Positions 45,417 through 57,573 of a stretch of 64,000 bases of DNA are shown in pieces (the stretch's first letter is position 1; each line of letters opens with the position of its first letter). The notes beneath the pieces are model-generated. The model was not told the DNA's origin, did not search any database, and saw nothing but the letters and a program-made list of their open reading frames with translations. Made by a program: the position numbers and the translations under genes. Source of the DNA: Uranotaenia lowii (lineage: Eukaryota > Arthropoda > Insecta > Diptera > Culicidae). Where the stretch lies: positions 149,360,843 through 149,424,842 of the forward strand of contig NC_073693.1 in the NCBI RefSeq assembly GCF_029784155.1. Reading direction: 5' to 3'.

Positions 45417-47817
45417 TAAATATATAATATTTGTGATTGAAGATAAAAAAAAACATTAAATACTGTTATTGATTCCATCGATTGGAGCCTTAACAAAAAG
45501 ATCCAAGATAATGCTTCAACTGGAATTCCAACCCCTATCCAATGTTCTTTCAATGGAAGGTGTAAATTTTTAAGTAAGCAGTCATTACAAAACTATACAC
45601 TTATTAATTAACAGTTGTATAATTCAAACTGATTTCCATGCCTTTGCAAACTCTACTATAGTTAAAATTAGCCATTTGAGCCTTTTGAAAAAACAACAAA
45701 ACATTTTCTTTTGCTCGGCTTCCTTTATTCAAATGTAAAGAACAGTATTTTTCAGAATCAGGTCTCCCTATTATTCTGGTAGGAAATGTATACATAAGTA
45801 TCATTTTTTATGTCCCCAACAAAACTCGCTCGTAAAATTATACAAATCACAAGAATGCACCGCTCGATTACATGTTAATTATCGTAAAAGGTCATATTAC
45901 CGAATCTGTCACAGCGTCAGTGAACTTGCAGCAGACAGCTTAGGCGTATAACTTTCCATTCCTGGTAAAATCACTGCCGTCACCCAGAGATCGCTTAAGC
46001 CCTACTTGTAGACAATAATCAAATCTCGCCCAAGTCTATTTGTAGAAAGAAGGTCCACAATGTCATAAAAAATACACACAGTAATTTCGGATCCCCTATT
46101 ACTCTTCAGGTTTTTTTCTATCCGTTTCCTCTTCTAATTCCCTCTTCCGAAGAAGGAAGGCTGCCTAACATAATCCATCGGCAGCAGCAGAATGCAGGCA
46201 ACTCGCCTCATAACGACAACATCGTTAATGTGCTCTCCAGATTCCGCGTGTATGCATCGCAACAAGTTCATTCACATTTGAATAAACGCGCTTGTACCTA
46301 CCTAAACGCCAGTAAACGAATCGCTCACTTTCGGTGCGCCGCCGTAAATTACCTCTACATTGAGGTGGAAGTACTTATAAACCTCCCAAAAAAGGTTCCT
46401 CCAATACCTCCCTGTATACACTCTGAGGGAAAAGTTATGTGACCGCCAACATGGCAGCGGGCGACTAAGACTTCTCGAAGCAGAAAAAAACCCGCAGCGA
46501 GGAACAAACCATTTTAAACTGTAATCGGAATACGTCGTTGTCGTCATCATCTCCGGGCTTGGGACTACTGGAGGAACCGATCGTACGGTGACTCAGATGG
46601 GTGAAAAAGAAATGAGATTTTGCCCCCCGCTTTCGTTGGTTGCGGGTGTTTTTACCAAAAACGGTGCACATACCGTCTTGTCACCATGCTCGGTTTGGCT
46701 CTTTGGTGATTGCTATTAGAGCAACATGCATAGTTGAGCTCCTGAAGACTTGTCTGTCTCCAATCATGGGCAACCAAGAAAGAGCCAGCAGCAACACCAC
46801 ACGGTCGTCAATCCATAAGAAACACTGATACTTAATGGATATTAAAAAATACTCAACATTTTATGTCGTGTTCCTGGGGCTTGCTGATGAATAAGGAGGG
46901 GGGATCATAGTGGTTCAATGTTATCAAATTGATCGTTCATCCAGTTTACGATGCGTGCGCAAATGCCGATACAAAACATTTTCTGACCCCAATATTTTAC
47001 ACATAGGAAATAACTAAACTAGATGTTGTAATTTTGACATTTTAAATTTATTAAAATATCGTTCTTCAAATACCTACATGAACAAAAACCTTGCCTTGTT
47101 AGACACCTGATTAGGAAGAAAACTTAAGAGCAAAATTAAAGGATAACTTCAATACAACGTTTGATAATGATCAAGTTTTAAATATAGGGCTCAGCTGTCC
47201 TCATGTTCATTATAAAAAAATCAAAGGAAAATAGTTAAAAAATTTTACCTGATCGGTTTGGAGATATTCTTTTAAAAAGAGCCCAAAGTTTTGAATCAAT
47301 ACATATAGGTTGTCGTTAATAATATAGATCATTTAATTGTGTTCTAACAAACATTTTATTCTCTTTCTCTTCCAGGTATGTTGGTATTGTCCATATAATT
47401 GCTGCCACAAAGTCACCATGAGGTACAAAATTGAAATCTCCACAAGATCTTCAATTTTTAATTGATTTCTTTTAATCCAAATATCTAAATTATTTTCGTC
47501 CAATCTTTTTTAAATCCTAGTAGATTTTAAAAATCCTCCCCGTGCTTCGAAGTTTGCTCTTCATGACTGCCCAAAACTTTTCTTATAAATGATACATACA
47601 CAGAAATTTTTTAATAATTTTCGGTACAGCACTGAATGTTCTTAAGTTGTGATCAATTTAATTTTTGTTTCGTATTCTGCGTATTTTTATGAGCAAGTAT
47701 CAATCGATTTTGAAATTCAAATTGATTTCGGTTTGCTTATAACATATCAATTGAAAATGGACGTCGAGTTTGCTATCCAATCTCTCCAATTAAATTAATT
47801 TTCAACCATTTAACCAG
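45417..47817. other. Non-coding region, GC-richer in the middle
   Basis: No gene is recognised. From about 45900 to 46860 base composition is balanced and overlapping short frames occur on both strands without motifs. This is the best candidate for host non-repetitive sequence in the right half of the window, but no exon is supported. Confidence 0.35.
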
Positions 47818-47819
47818 TA

Positions 47820-48721
47820 CCGTAAAACGGAGTAACATTGATTAACGGGGTAATGACAACCAAACTTTTCACATTATCATCAATAACTCAGTCGTTAGTT
47901 TAAATTTTTGAAATCTGTTTTCTACGTTTGAAGCCTATTAATTGAAAATGCAAAATTTGGTATGTATTTGCAATTTGTTTCTGTTTGTAAAAAATCTAAT
48001 TTCAAAATCTTAAAATATCTATTTTTCCAAGGCTCTCAAACAAACAGCTTTCCTGATGATACCAAAAAGCATTTAGAAGCAAACGAGTTGTTTAATTTGA
48101 GTAAACAACTTTTCTTCTTTATATATAAATAGTAAGAGTGCTATTTTTATGATCATTTAATGATAAATTTTTGATATTTAAAAAATAGGGTAATTTTCCA
48201 AGAGTAAGCCCGTGTTGGACAAGTTAAGTTTGAAGAAAAAATGAAAATGGAAATAGTGGGAGGTCCTAGGGGAATGTGTGAAGGTAAAATTCCATTAGTA
48301 TTTTGAAGCTCAAACTATTTAGCAGTTATAATTATTGTTGCCCCTAAATGTAGGCAGCATCACAGTTTTTTTTTTCGATAATGATTTTTAAAATAAAACG
48401 TTAAAAATCAAGGTTAAATTGGTAAACTAGCATTTTAAAATATTATTAAGGTGTTTTGTATCCTTTATGTTAAAAAAAACTCGTTAAAATCGTCAGAATA
48501 GAGACTGATCAATGTCACCCCAAAGCATCATATTCTGAACAGAGATGAAAACGATTTTTAAATCCAATTAAAAGAGGTCTAATAAATTTCTGCATCAATG
48601 TTCTACGTTCATAGGAGTCCAGTACTGGTTTTAAAAATATAGAACATGGCACATTCCCCTTAACAGAAAAAATAATCGAAATATATTGAAAAAAATTGAT
48701 CAATATTACCCCGGATTACGG
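47820..48721. mobile_element. TA-flanked MITE, TACCGT family, copy 2
   Basis: The inward ends read CCGTAAAACGGAGTAACATTG and CCGTAATCCGGGGTAATATTG, with TA at 47818-47819 and 48722-48723. Length (902 bp) and end sequence resemble the element at 26769-27718, though the interiors are diverged. No protein is encoded. Confidence 0.82.
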
Positions 48722-48922
48722 TACTAAGATTTTGGTGAAAGAAAATTTAATATTAGTTTTTTTTTTCAAACTTTGTTGCATTGCCTTCAAAAATTCATTT
48801 TAATACTTGTTTCAACCGTTCTCGCTCAATTTTCAAAAATAATATTGAAAAAAAAAATTATAATTTAAGGCTAAAAATATATCCTATCGACCATTTGTCC
48901 CGCACCGAATTATTGTCTAGAG

Positions 48923-51533
48923 TATGGGTGGGCCAACTTTTAGAAATGTGATTTTCTCGCGGGCCAAACAAGTAATTTTTCTTCAATATTCAAGGAAAAA
49001 ATACGGTTTAAAAATAAAAAATACAACTCTGCTATGCCTGCTCCAAGTCCAGATTCATCTTAGTAAGAAATTTTTGTTCCATACTTTATTTTTACAAATT
49101 CTTTCAAGCGTTTTCATTATTTATTCCATAAATTACAAATCCCCGTCCATTTCCAAAGTTTTTAAGTTCACTGGTTCTCTGAAAAAAAATGTAGCTTTTT
49201 CGAAATAAAATGAAAAACACTACATGGAATAGAATTGTTGAAACATTGTACCGTTCATAAGCTCTCGGCATTTATTTATTTACAAAATGTTCATATAATC
49301 ACGGACCTTGGATTCATTCGAGTTCAATCTCAAAATAGAACCTTTCTAATTTGCACTCCCAAAAAGTATCATATTTCAGTGAAATTTTTTAAAATATCAA
49401 ATTTTGATTCGATATTTGTTTAGGGAAAGTCATCCATAAACAGGATGAAAATGCATTTGGTTATTTGTAATAAATGCACCTTTTTTTAATGAAAAAGTTT
49501 GTGAAAAAAACTATTTCACATTCAAATATGCACATAAAGCTTAGTTCTTTTAGAAATGGGACAGTTACAAATGCGTGTATCTCAAAAACCGTTCGTTTGA
49601 TCTAAATACTTTTATGAAGAAAATCCTTCAATTTCTGCTACTTTTCAGTCCAATACTTACAAACATGGTATAGGATTCAAACGTTGGAATTTGTTTGAAT
49701 TTGGGTATTTCATAAGTTTTGTCGTTCATCAGAAATCATCTGTCTCACCCCCATCCCCCTTCGGTACCGGATAAACACCTTATGAGCTCTGGAACCTAGC
49801 AAAAAAATGTTGTTCGAGGTTAGGTTTGGATAACTCATTACGAGGCAACACTTTCAGCTTATTGGAGAGAAACATTTTGGACATTTTAGCGATCTGCTCT
49901 TAGTTTTTCGCTTATCGAAAGTTAAAAATGCTGCTATGAGACTTGACTTCCCTGATGACGCTTAATCGTAGTTGCCAATCATGTGCTTCACTCCAATGCT
50001 TGATTTGATTTTCTGGACATTTTTGACAGTGTTGGCATACTTTCCCACCACTCACACACAGTAATTCTTTAAATAATCAATGGTTTTGTCAGTCATCAAT
50101 TTGATAATGATGGATTTTAAAGGAAACTGTGCAAAATTATTTTTTTCTTCTTCTACTGCATCGTAAATATTTCAAAAACGCGTAAATTTCAAATTTTGAA
50201 ATACAATAGATCTGATTCTACTTTTTACAGGCAACAAAATGCTGTCAAATTTTTAAATGTCCGATTACTAGTAAACGAGCTATTAGCAAAAGAAAGTTTC
50301 CTATTTCTAAAAGAACTAAGCTTTATGTCGTCCTTCTGAGAGATTTACCAAAACCAAAACGGATCTGGTTAAAATCTTGATAAACGTTACCCCCAGTAAA
50401 TTCCAATAAAAACTGCTGCTAACAGAACAGCTTTGTATGCAATCTCTCTCTGTAAGAGGTATTGTCAACTACAATTCTTTACCGCCTGACCTGAAGCGTA
50501 TTGAATCGGAAGCAATTTTCAAAAGAGAATGTTTGAATTTCTGGAAACAGAACCAAAATTAACACCTCTTCAAGTTTTTTCTTTCGATATGGCTGTTTTA
50601 TGTAGGATAGATTTAAATAGTAGATAGACATAAATAGTTAAGGAAACTCATAGTGAACGATAATTACTCATGTGAACGTCGAAAGTAGTAAATTTAAAGA
50701 ATATTGTATTCTTACTCTACTGTTATAAATAAACAAACAAACAAAGAGCACGTAACCAATACAAAGCTATTTAAATTTGGTTTCATTTTCATATTTATAC
50801 CTTTAACTATTGAAGTTAAGAAATAAAAAAAGCAAATTTATAATACTTACGTACTTACGAGTTTCGAGTTTTTTTATAAGTTTATAGAGTTTTTATAAGC
50901 AAATGTTGCAAATTTTAATGGTTATTCGATGTTTTTAAAACAATTTTTTATCACAAATAATTGGAGAAAATTTAAAAATATAATTAAGATAATGATGTGA
51001 ATGTGTTTCAGAGAATTTTTAAATATTGATATGATCTGTTTTCCTGAGGCTTTCGAAACTCCCCAAAATTTAAGGTAAAATCCACGCGAAAGCTCGCAAC
51101 GCTCAGACAACTGTGGAGACCACTTCAAAACCAACAATGGTATGAAATAACAAAAAAAATCCGGGAAAATTGTCGACTATGTGATGTGAAGTACAGATAA
51201 CACAAGCTAATTTTGACTAATATGGGACCTCTTGTTTTCGAGGTAACTCTTGAAAATAGTTAAAAACTCATTAAATTATGTGTGCACTTTTCTTGCAAAC
51301 TAAAGAACATTTCAAAGATTAAAAAACAAAGATTTTATATATTTATACCCAATTCTGCAAAAATACAATAAATTTGGCGAAATTCAAAAACAGATTTAAA
51401 CCAGTTAGAATCTTTGATATTTTTTAAGCATAGGTCGAACAGTGTCAATGACTGAAAAAAGTTGTTAAATGAGTTAAATGAGAACAAGTTAAATTCAAAT
51501 AGAGCTTCGCGGGCCATGGTTTAGCCACCCATG
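48923..51533. mobile_element. Possible hAT element with GGGTGG ends
   Basis: The left end TATGGGTGGGCCAAC and right end (inward) CATGGGTGGCTAAACC are similar, and both have a nearby CGCGGGCC subterminal motif, a hAT-like arrangement. The left flank is gtctagag (48915-48922), matching the hAT target consensus nTCTAGAn, but the right flank (cacaatgg) does not match, so the pairing is uncertain. A LINE fragment lies inside it. Confidence 0.4.
50395..50745 (+). mobile_element. 3' end of a LINE with (AAAC)n tail
   Basis: A plus-strand reading frame of about 55 residues ends in SVRGIVNYNSLPPDLKRIES...FKRECLNFW then a stop near 50560. This is the typical C-terminal signature of CR1-like and related LINE ORF2 proteins, where N-LP-DL-R is conserved. 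It is followed by about 160 bp of 3' UTR and an (A)AAC microsatellite tail at about 50726-50745. The rest of the element is missing. Confidence 0.65.
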
Positions 51534-52596
51534 CACAATGGGGTTTGAGGCGGCAAAACGTCAAAAATTAACTTCATTGTAATGATATTTGTTATAAACC
51601 AGTTTGTAGCTTTATATTTAACTAAGATATCCTCCATTTTTCAGATCATCATCAGATGCACTTATCGTTTCACAGACATCAACTTAGAAATTTTTGAAGA
51701 ATACACTTCATATCCAATAATACTCAAATAAATTTTTCACCTATAAGAGAAATGCTTCATCAATTTCTAATACATCGTTAGAAAGCATATTTTCTTAGCT
51801 TTTATTCGAAATATTTTTCATTTTTACGCAGTTAACAGATAAGTGTAAAAAATGAGTAATTTTTTTTTATGATTTACGCCCAGAGTTTATACTTTTTGGT
51901 CTCTAAGAAAAAAGCCTAGATTTGCCCAAAACTTTTTTTGTCATTTAAACATAGCTAAGGGTCTAATAATTTGAACGCAAGAAAAAAATAGCTGCATATA
52001 TGTGCATCCTTCAAAGTTATATGAAAAACAAGAATGGGTAATTTTTAACCATGTTGGAAGAATAGTATGTTTAATGTGAAACATCATTAAGCAAACATTG
52101 TTCATAACGTGTAGGAAAATGATTGTAATTGATTGTGATCAAAAGCTAGGATAGAATTTCGATATCTGTAGAAATAACACAGATTTTTTTAAAAGTACTT
52201 TTTTCCAAAAATTATAAAATTTCAGTTTTGCATTTTTTTTTTGCATATACTTTCTAGTTCTTCATACAAATCTGAATAATCATGAACATAAATACCCTGG
52301 ATCATTTTTTTTCAATCTTTCAAATATTTTTTATGAACACAGAACTAAAAAATATTCACGCGGTTCCGAGATAATTTTATTTAAAAAAGTATTGTTTCAA
52401 ATCTACACTTTGCATTTTTACGAGCTAATGTTCCAATTTTATTGTCCTTTCTGAGCACACATGCAAAACCAAAGCTGAAAATAGTTTACATTGGTTGTTG
52501 AATGTATTTAATTCATTTTATTTTCAGAAGAATACATAAAAAGGAAAAATAATTTTTTTGCCTCCTCATTGTATGGGGCTGTCCCATAGTGCCATG
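51534..52596. other. AT-rich non-coding stretch
   Basis: No gene, RNA gene or defined repeat. It ends at the target duplication of the next hAT. Confidence 0.35.
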
Positions 52597-52604
52597 GTCT
52601 AGAG

Positions 52605-55171
52605 CAGGGGTTTTCAGATCATTTGCTCGGCGGAGCACTTTTTAAAATCAAAAATTTTGGCGGAGCACCTACATTTTTGAAAGAATGAAAAACCCGAGTT
52701 TTGAAAACTTGATAGTATTTATCGTTTAACCCTTTAATGCATAGTGTTGTTTTAAAACAACACTAATCAAAATCCAAATATCTTGGAAACGCGTGGATAT
52801 TTTTGAGTAATGTTTTCACAAAAAATATTCTAGAGATTAAAAGAAATTTGTATTTTTTCAGCGATATTTTAATGTATTTGTGAGATATCTTAAAAAGTAT
52901 GCGGAAAAATTGCAAAAATCAATTTTATTTATTTTTTTGAAAAAAGTAGTTTTTGGAAAATCGCTGTTATTTCTTCAGATTTGCAAACTCTTACAAATTT
53001 TTTAATCTCAATCAATCACAAACACATTCCTGCTTCCAATTAATAAGATTTGGAAGAAATTTGCAAAATCGTATTGAAATAAATAAAGAATTTCTAAAAA
53101 TATTTTTCAACTTTGAAGGGCCATAACTTCTATAATACTTAAAATAACGCCTTCAAACCAGTTCAGATGTCTTATTCGAATTAAAATGATATTATTCCGC
53201 TGAATCATGAGCTGCTATTCTCATTTAAAAAAAAAAGTCATGTATCAAAGGGTTAAATAAGATGTATCTTGTCATCGTAGTCAATAAAATCAGTAATGAA
53301 AGGCTACTCTTTCAATTGTCTTATTTTTATTAACAAAATATGTGTCATCAAAAATTTATGATTTCAATTGAACAAATACGCTTTCTTTAATTTGCAAGCT
53401 GTAACAAGTTTGATTCAATTTGTGTCAGTTGTAGCCCGATGTCTGGTTCCGCGTTAACTGGGGATCTATATTTTGTCTTCGTTTCGAAATATGTGGAAAA
53501 TCCAAACTCACATAAATAAGTTGTGGAAAACGGCAGAAGAATAAGTTTTGCTTTATCGGACAAAATTATTTTTCAGTTGACACCAATACTCCTCCAACGA
53601 CTTTTTGGATACGAATTTTCCCTGAAGCTTTGAATCCGATGTCATATCTATCAAGCATTCATATTCTTGCGATGTCAATGATTCTGGTTTCTTTGACATA
53701 AAAATAGTCTGTTCCACGCATTTTAAGTCTTCGATCATTTTATTATTTTATGATATTATTCGGAGAGTTTTACTGGAAGTTGTTCAACAAATCCTGAGGC
53801 AAAACTTTGTAATTGTAATTGTAAATGACTTCACTAGACATGTGGCGTCTGTTACAACAAGGAAAAAAAAAATTACCAATGAAAAGCGTTGTGATTGTCA
53901 TAATTCTTGGAAAATTTCGGATGATAACTTCAAGGTTATTTCTGATTGAATGCTTCTTAAATTTGGAAAGCTGTCCAGGTTGCGCTTTTTGAGCGATTCT
54001 GTCCAAAATTCGATTTTTTTTTATAGTCATGGTTTTGCCGTTTTAATCGAAGATTTTTATTCCTTTACCATGCATTGAAAGACTGAAGCCATTCTCAATT
54101 CAAACAGGCGAGACAAAGTTTTTCTATGAGATAACCAGTGATCTTCGGTAGGTTAACCATCTCTTCGCACAACGCCTTGAATAACCCTGAATTTTTCGGT
54201 GGAGCCTTAATAAAGTTGATTATTTTTATGCTTTCGTCCAAAAATTTCTTCAAAGATGATGATAGTTTCTTTATAGCGAGTGCATGTCGATGAAGGATGA
54301 CTTCTACCGCCACTTTTCGTCTTTTCTTTGATCTTGGCAACGACTCCAGTAGTATTTCCAACTATAGCTTTTGCACTGCCATACATACCTCTATGCAATT
54401 TCCCCATTGAAATATTGTTGTCCTTAACATAATCATCAATTATTTAGCTTGAAAATTTCAGCCCCCGACGTGGAAGTTGGCAACGTTTTGCAAAGGAACA
54501 AATCTTCTACGAAACATTCAGAACTTTGATAAATAGCGAACAGATATCATCAGAATTGTCGAATTGTCAGACGAGTCCTGCTACATCTGTGGATTCGTCA
54601 AGTTGCATGTCGAATTTTGAAGTTCTCAATCGCTTTCAACATCTTCAGCCATGTGACAAATTCGCCGAGAAACCGTGTTGTCAGACATGGATATCGAATT
54701 TACCAATTCCACTGTTTTATTATCAACCATGATACGGACGACTTCTTGAATACAAGGTTTGATTAAGTTTTCAGCAATAGTATGCGCTTCTCCAGCTTTT
54801 CCCAATCGGTAGCTCGCCAAGTATGGCGCAAGAAGGCAAAAACAGCCTTTTCATCCAGTGTTTTGCACACTCAGTCCTGCAACACAACGTTGTTCGATCA
54901 AAGCAGTGCACTTTGACAATCCACCATTCTTTGCCAACATCCCTGCAGGGATCCAGCCGCCATTAAAACAAAGTAAACAAAATTTATTCGTTCGTACTGT
55001 AAGCCCAGTGATTTTTTTTTCTCATGTTACGAAAAAAATCAAACGATAAAAAAAATATTAGAGTTTTTCAAAGTTGGTTTATGATTTTCGTTGCGTAGGT
55101 ACGTCGCGGAGCACTTTCAAAAGCTTCGCGGAGCACCAAGTGCTCCGCGGAGCACGATCTGAAAACCCCTG
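52605..55171 (-). mobile_element. hAT transposon, 2.57 kb, with decayed transposase
   Basis: Perfect 16-bp terminal inverted repeats (CAGGGGTTTTCAGATC at both ends, read inward) and a perfect 8-bp duplication gtctagag at 52597-52604 and 55172-55179, which matches the hAT consensus nTCTAGAn. Subterminal GCGGAGCAC motifs occur at both ends, with a palindromic GTGCTCCGCGGAGCAC on the right. The transposase gene on the minus strand spans most of the element but is broken in several places. Confidence 0.95.
53370..54990 (-). pseudogene. ZBED5/SCAND3-like hAT transposase pseudogene
   Basis: Fragments in order on the minus strand: SYRLGKAGEAHTIAENLIKP and SMSDNTVSRRICHMAED (54820-54626), the catalytic-region phrase QLDESTDVA (about 54600), MGKLHRGMYGSAKAIVG (54407), HRHALAIKKLSSSLKKFLDESIKIINFIKA (54340-54095), SLTSQEYECLIDM...SLEEYWCQLKN (53738-53553), and STTYLCEFGFS (about 53500) in the C-terminal dimerisation region. 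This is the domain order of ZBED5/FAM200-type hAT transposases. The BED finger at the N terminus is unreadable. Multiple stops and frameshifts separate the blocks, so no functional transposase is made. Confidence 0.88.
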
Positions 55172-55179
55172 GTCTAGAG

Positions 55180-55260
55180 CATAGATGGCCAAACCGTCGC
55201 TCGCGGGCCACATTTGGACCCCGGCTGTCTTTTTGTGGCCCGTGAAGCATTTTTTTAATA
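55180..55260 (+). mobile_element. Unpaired end of a second hAT
   Basis: Immediately after the gtctagag at 55172-55179 comes CATAGATGGCCAAACCGTCG, then CTCGCGGGCCACATTTGG and TGTGGCCCGTGAAGC, typical of hAT terminal and subterminal sequence. The 52605-55171 hAT therefore appears to have inserted into the target duplication of an older hAT. The far end of the older one was not found. Confidence 0.5.
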
Positions 55261-56213
55261 ACCTTGTTCTATAAATTATTTTTTTTTCTTTATTTGAGAC
55301 ACTTTATATAAATTTAATGTTTTTCTTGGTGTATATCATTTTATAAAATGTACCTAAATAAATATCAAATGCATTCGCAATAAAATTCGGAGAAATCTCT
55401 TTTAATTTTATATAATTTAATTCTACAACAAGGTTACCGTCAATGAATAAAGAATCAATAACAAGCTCGTATAAAAAAATATAATTTTTAAATTGTTCGA
55501 TATTGAACGCACTATTTGTTCTTTCCATCACATATTCGGCTATGTTTTCTTATTTTTTTATGATTTTATTCTATTCTTTTTTAAAGTGATTTCCATAATT
55601 ATATGAGCATTGCGAGCATTCGAACGGACTCTAGTTTTAATTTTAAGTAATTTTGAAGGCCTCATTATAGGGCTAGATTATATCAATCTCGGATCAGATC
55701 ATATTAAACTATCGAGTCGAGTCGTTATGAATTTCTCAGAACTACATTCATATCATAATCAAAATTATATTTCAATTATGTCCTGTTTGATAATGATAAA
55801 TCTCTCAAAAGGGCGACTTATTTGAATCTTTATTTTTCAAAGTAATTTTTTTTACAAAATTCGCATTTTGAAAATAAGGTGGAATGATTATGAACAACCT
55901 TCTGTTTATAAAGGTTTTCCCGATATACTTATCGTATAAAAAGTTCATATTTTGAAAAACTGAAAAAAATAATTGATATAAATTGATAAAAATAAATTGA
56001 TGATCATGTACTAATAAACAAGGGTAAATTTAATGGTCCGTGGTTAAAACAGTCAATATCATTTCCGTTGTTTCCAAGGTACGTTAAATCACACAAGACT
56101 ACAAATTTATCATTTTTCCAAAGTCCTTAGCATTCATGAGGTAATTTTGACAAACTTTGGGACGCCTATTTGAAATATGACATTTGTTTATTTTCTATCA
56201 GCCTTGTTTTTAA
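55261..56213. other. AT-rich non-coding stretch
   Basis: Possibly the interior of the older hAT. The 75-residue minus-strand frame at 55304-55531 has no recognisable hAT motif. Confidence 0.35.
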
Positions 56214-56390
56214 GATAACATTTGAAAAGAGGCCAATAAACTGCATTTTTTCGCCAAACTAAAGAATGCAACACATATTTTGAAAATTGAGGTGGTTTGA
56301 GATAACATTTGAAAACAGGAAAATAAACTGCACTTTTTCGCCAAAACTAAAGAACGCAACACATATTTTGAAAATTAAGGAGTTTGACTT
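56214..56390. repeat. 87-bp tandem duplication
   Basis: Two adjacent units start at 56214 and 56301 (gataacatttgaaaa ... cgccaaa ... cacatattttgaaaatt). They differ at a handful of positions, including a one-base indel in the cgccaaa(a)ctaaag run. Confidence 0.85.
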
Positions 56391-56470
56391 CTGAGAAAAA
56401 AATTATAGAATTTTTCACATTTTCAAAGGAGATGGAAAGTATAAGAGATACAAGACTTACAAAAAAGACA

Positions 56471-56599
56471 AAGTGGTGTAATTGGCTAACACGCCGTTGT
56501 ACTGAAGCGGAAATTGCGGGTTCAAGTTCCGTCGGTGAGCCGTTGTATTTTTTTCAAGACATTCATGATATTTACTGCTTACTTTCATTATTTCTGTAA
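56471..56599 (+). mobile_element. tRNA-derived SINE, copy C
   Basis: A-box-like TGGTGTAATTGGC (56474-56486), paired D stem GTGT/ACAC, anticodon stem CCGTT/AGCGG, B-box GGGTTCAAGTTCC (56518-56530), then CGGTGAG. The 5' acceptor strand (here GACAAAG) no longer pairs, unlike copy A at 11.2 kb. The shared body follows to about 56599. Confidence 0.72.
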
Positions 56600-57000
56600 T
56601 GTGTGTATTTAACGTAAAATTTGATTCGAACAAAGTCAAAAATTGCGGGCATCACAAACATATGGAAAACTATAAATTTTCAGACGATTATATTCGATTT
56701 ATTATTAAAACAAAAGTTTGTTGCAACGAACCCCTTTTTCAAAGTAGGACGAAAATCGTATGTTTTTGTATAAAACCGGTAAACCAATAATGTTTCTGAC
56801 TGAGTCAATTTTATGTCTCATCAATCTTAAAACTTTGATGTACAAGCGGTATGATTATCTGTGGACATTTAGTTCTTAGAATCCATCGAAGTTGAAAAGT
56901 GTTGCATGATGCCCCTTGACGGTAACAGATTATAACACAATTTCATGATTGAATAAGCGTCCTTCTTAGGGTGGCCAATATGCCCTTATCTCCCCTATAT
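56600..57000. mobile_element. Two unpaired right ends of TA-MITE families
   Basis: GTTGCATGATGCCCC...GACGGTA (about 56910-56932) matches the right end of the 26769-27718 element, and ATATGCCCTTATCTCCCCTA (about 56977-56996) matches the right end of the 42599-43825 element. Neither has a partner nearby, so both are truncated relics set about 60 bp apart. Confidence 0.6.
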
Positions 57001-57174
57001 GGAGAGTTGTTAAAAACTTTATTTGGCGAAGAGGATTTTTTTTATTTCGATCCAAGAATTTCACATGGAATAATTTTATTGGACTTTTAAAACAGGGGAG
57101 TCTTATACAAAGTCGAAAGATTTACAATAGAATTTTGTAAAATTTGGAACAAGTTCAAGTTTTAAAAACAAGTT

Positions 57175-57573
57175 AGGCCGGAACAAATTACAAATTCTTC
57201 TTTTGTCACTCGGAGTTGCAACATCGCGTGGGGGGGGGGACTTTAAAAAATAATGTGAAAAACAAATAAATTGGAATAAATTGCACGAAAGCTTGTATGC
57301 AACCAAATTTCATACTATATCATTGCATAAAACCTATAAATCAAGTTTTTTTATTTCGAAAAATTCTATAAAATCAAGAATACAAAATGTGAATCAACTT
57401 TCATCTTCCAAAATTTGGTTTTTGGTCTTGTAATCTTCCGAATATTTGAATTTTTCTTTGAAATTTACTTAAAATACTTCAAACTTTATTTACTCCCCCC
57501 TACGGGATTTTGGAAATTTCGAAGGGGGGGGGGGGGGGGTGACAAAAGAAAAAATTGATATTTGTTCCAGCCT
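57175..57573. repeat. Small inverted-repeat element with long G runs
   Basis: The left end (57175-57209, AGGCCGGAACAAATT...TCTTTTGTCAC) and right end (57539-57573, its imperfect complement) enclose about 330 bp. G runs of about 10 (57230-57239) and 16 (57524-57539) sit inside the ends. No target duplication is certain. The G runs are prone to sequencing error. Confidence 0.55.

Noticed and set aside
48923..51533. Complete hAT proven by target duplication
   Set aside because: Left flank gtctagag and right flank cacaatgg do not match, so it is listed only as possible.
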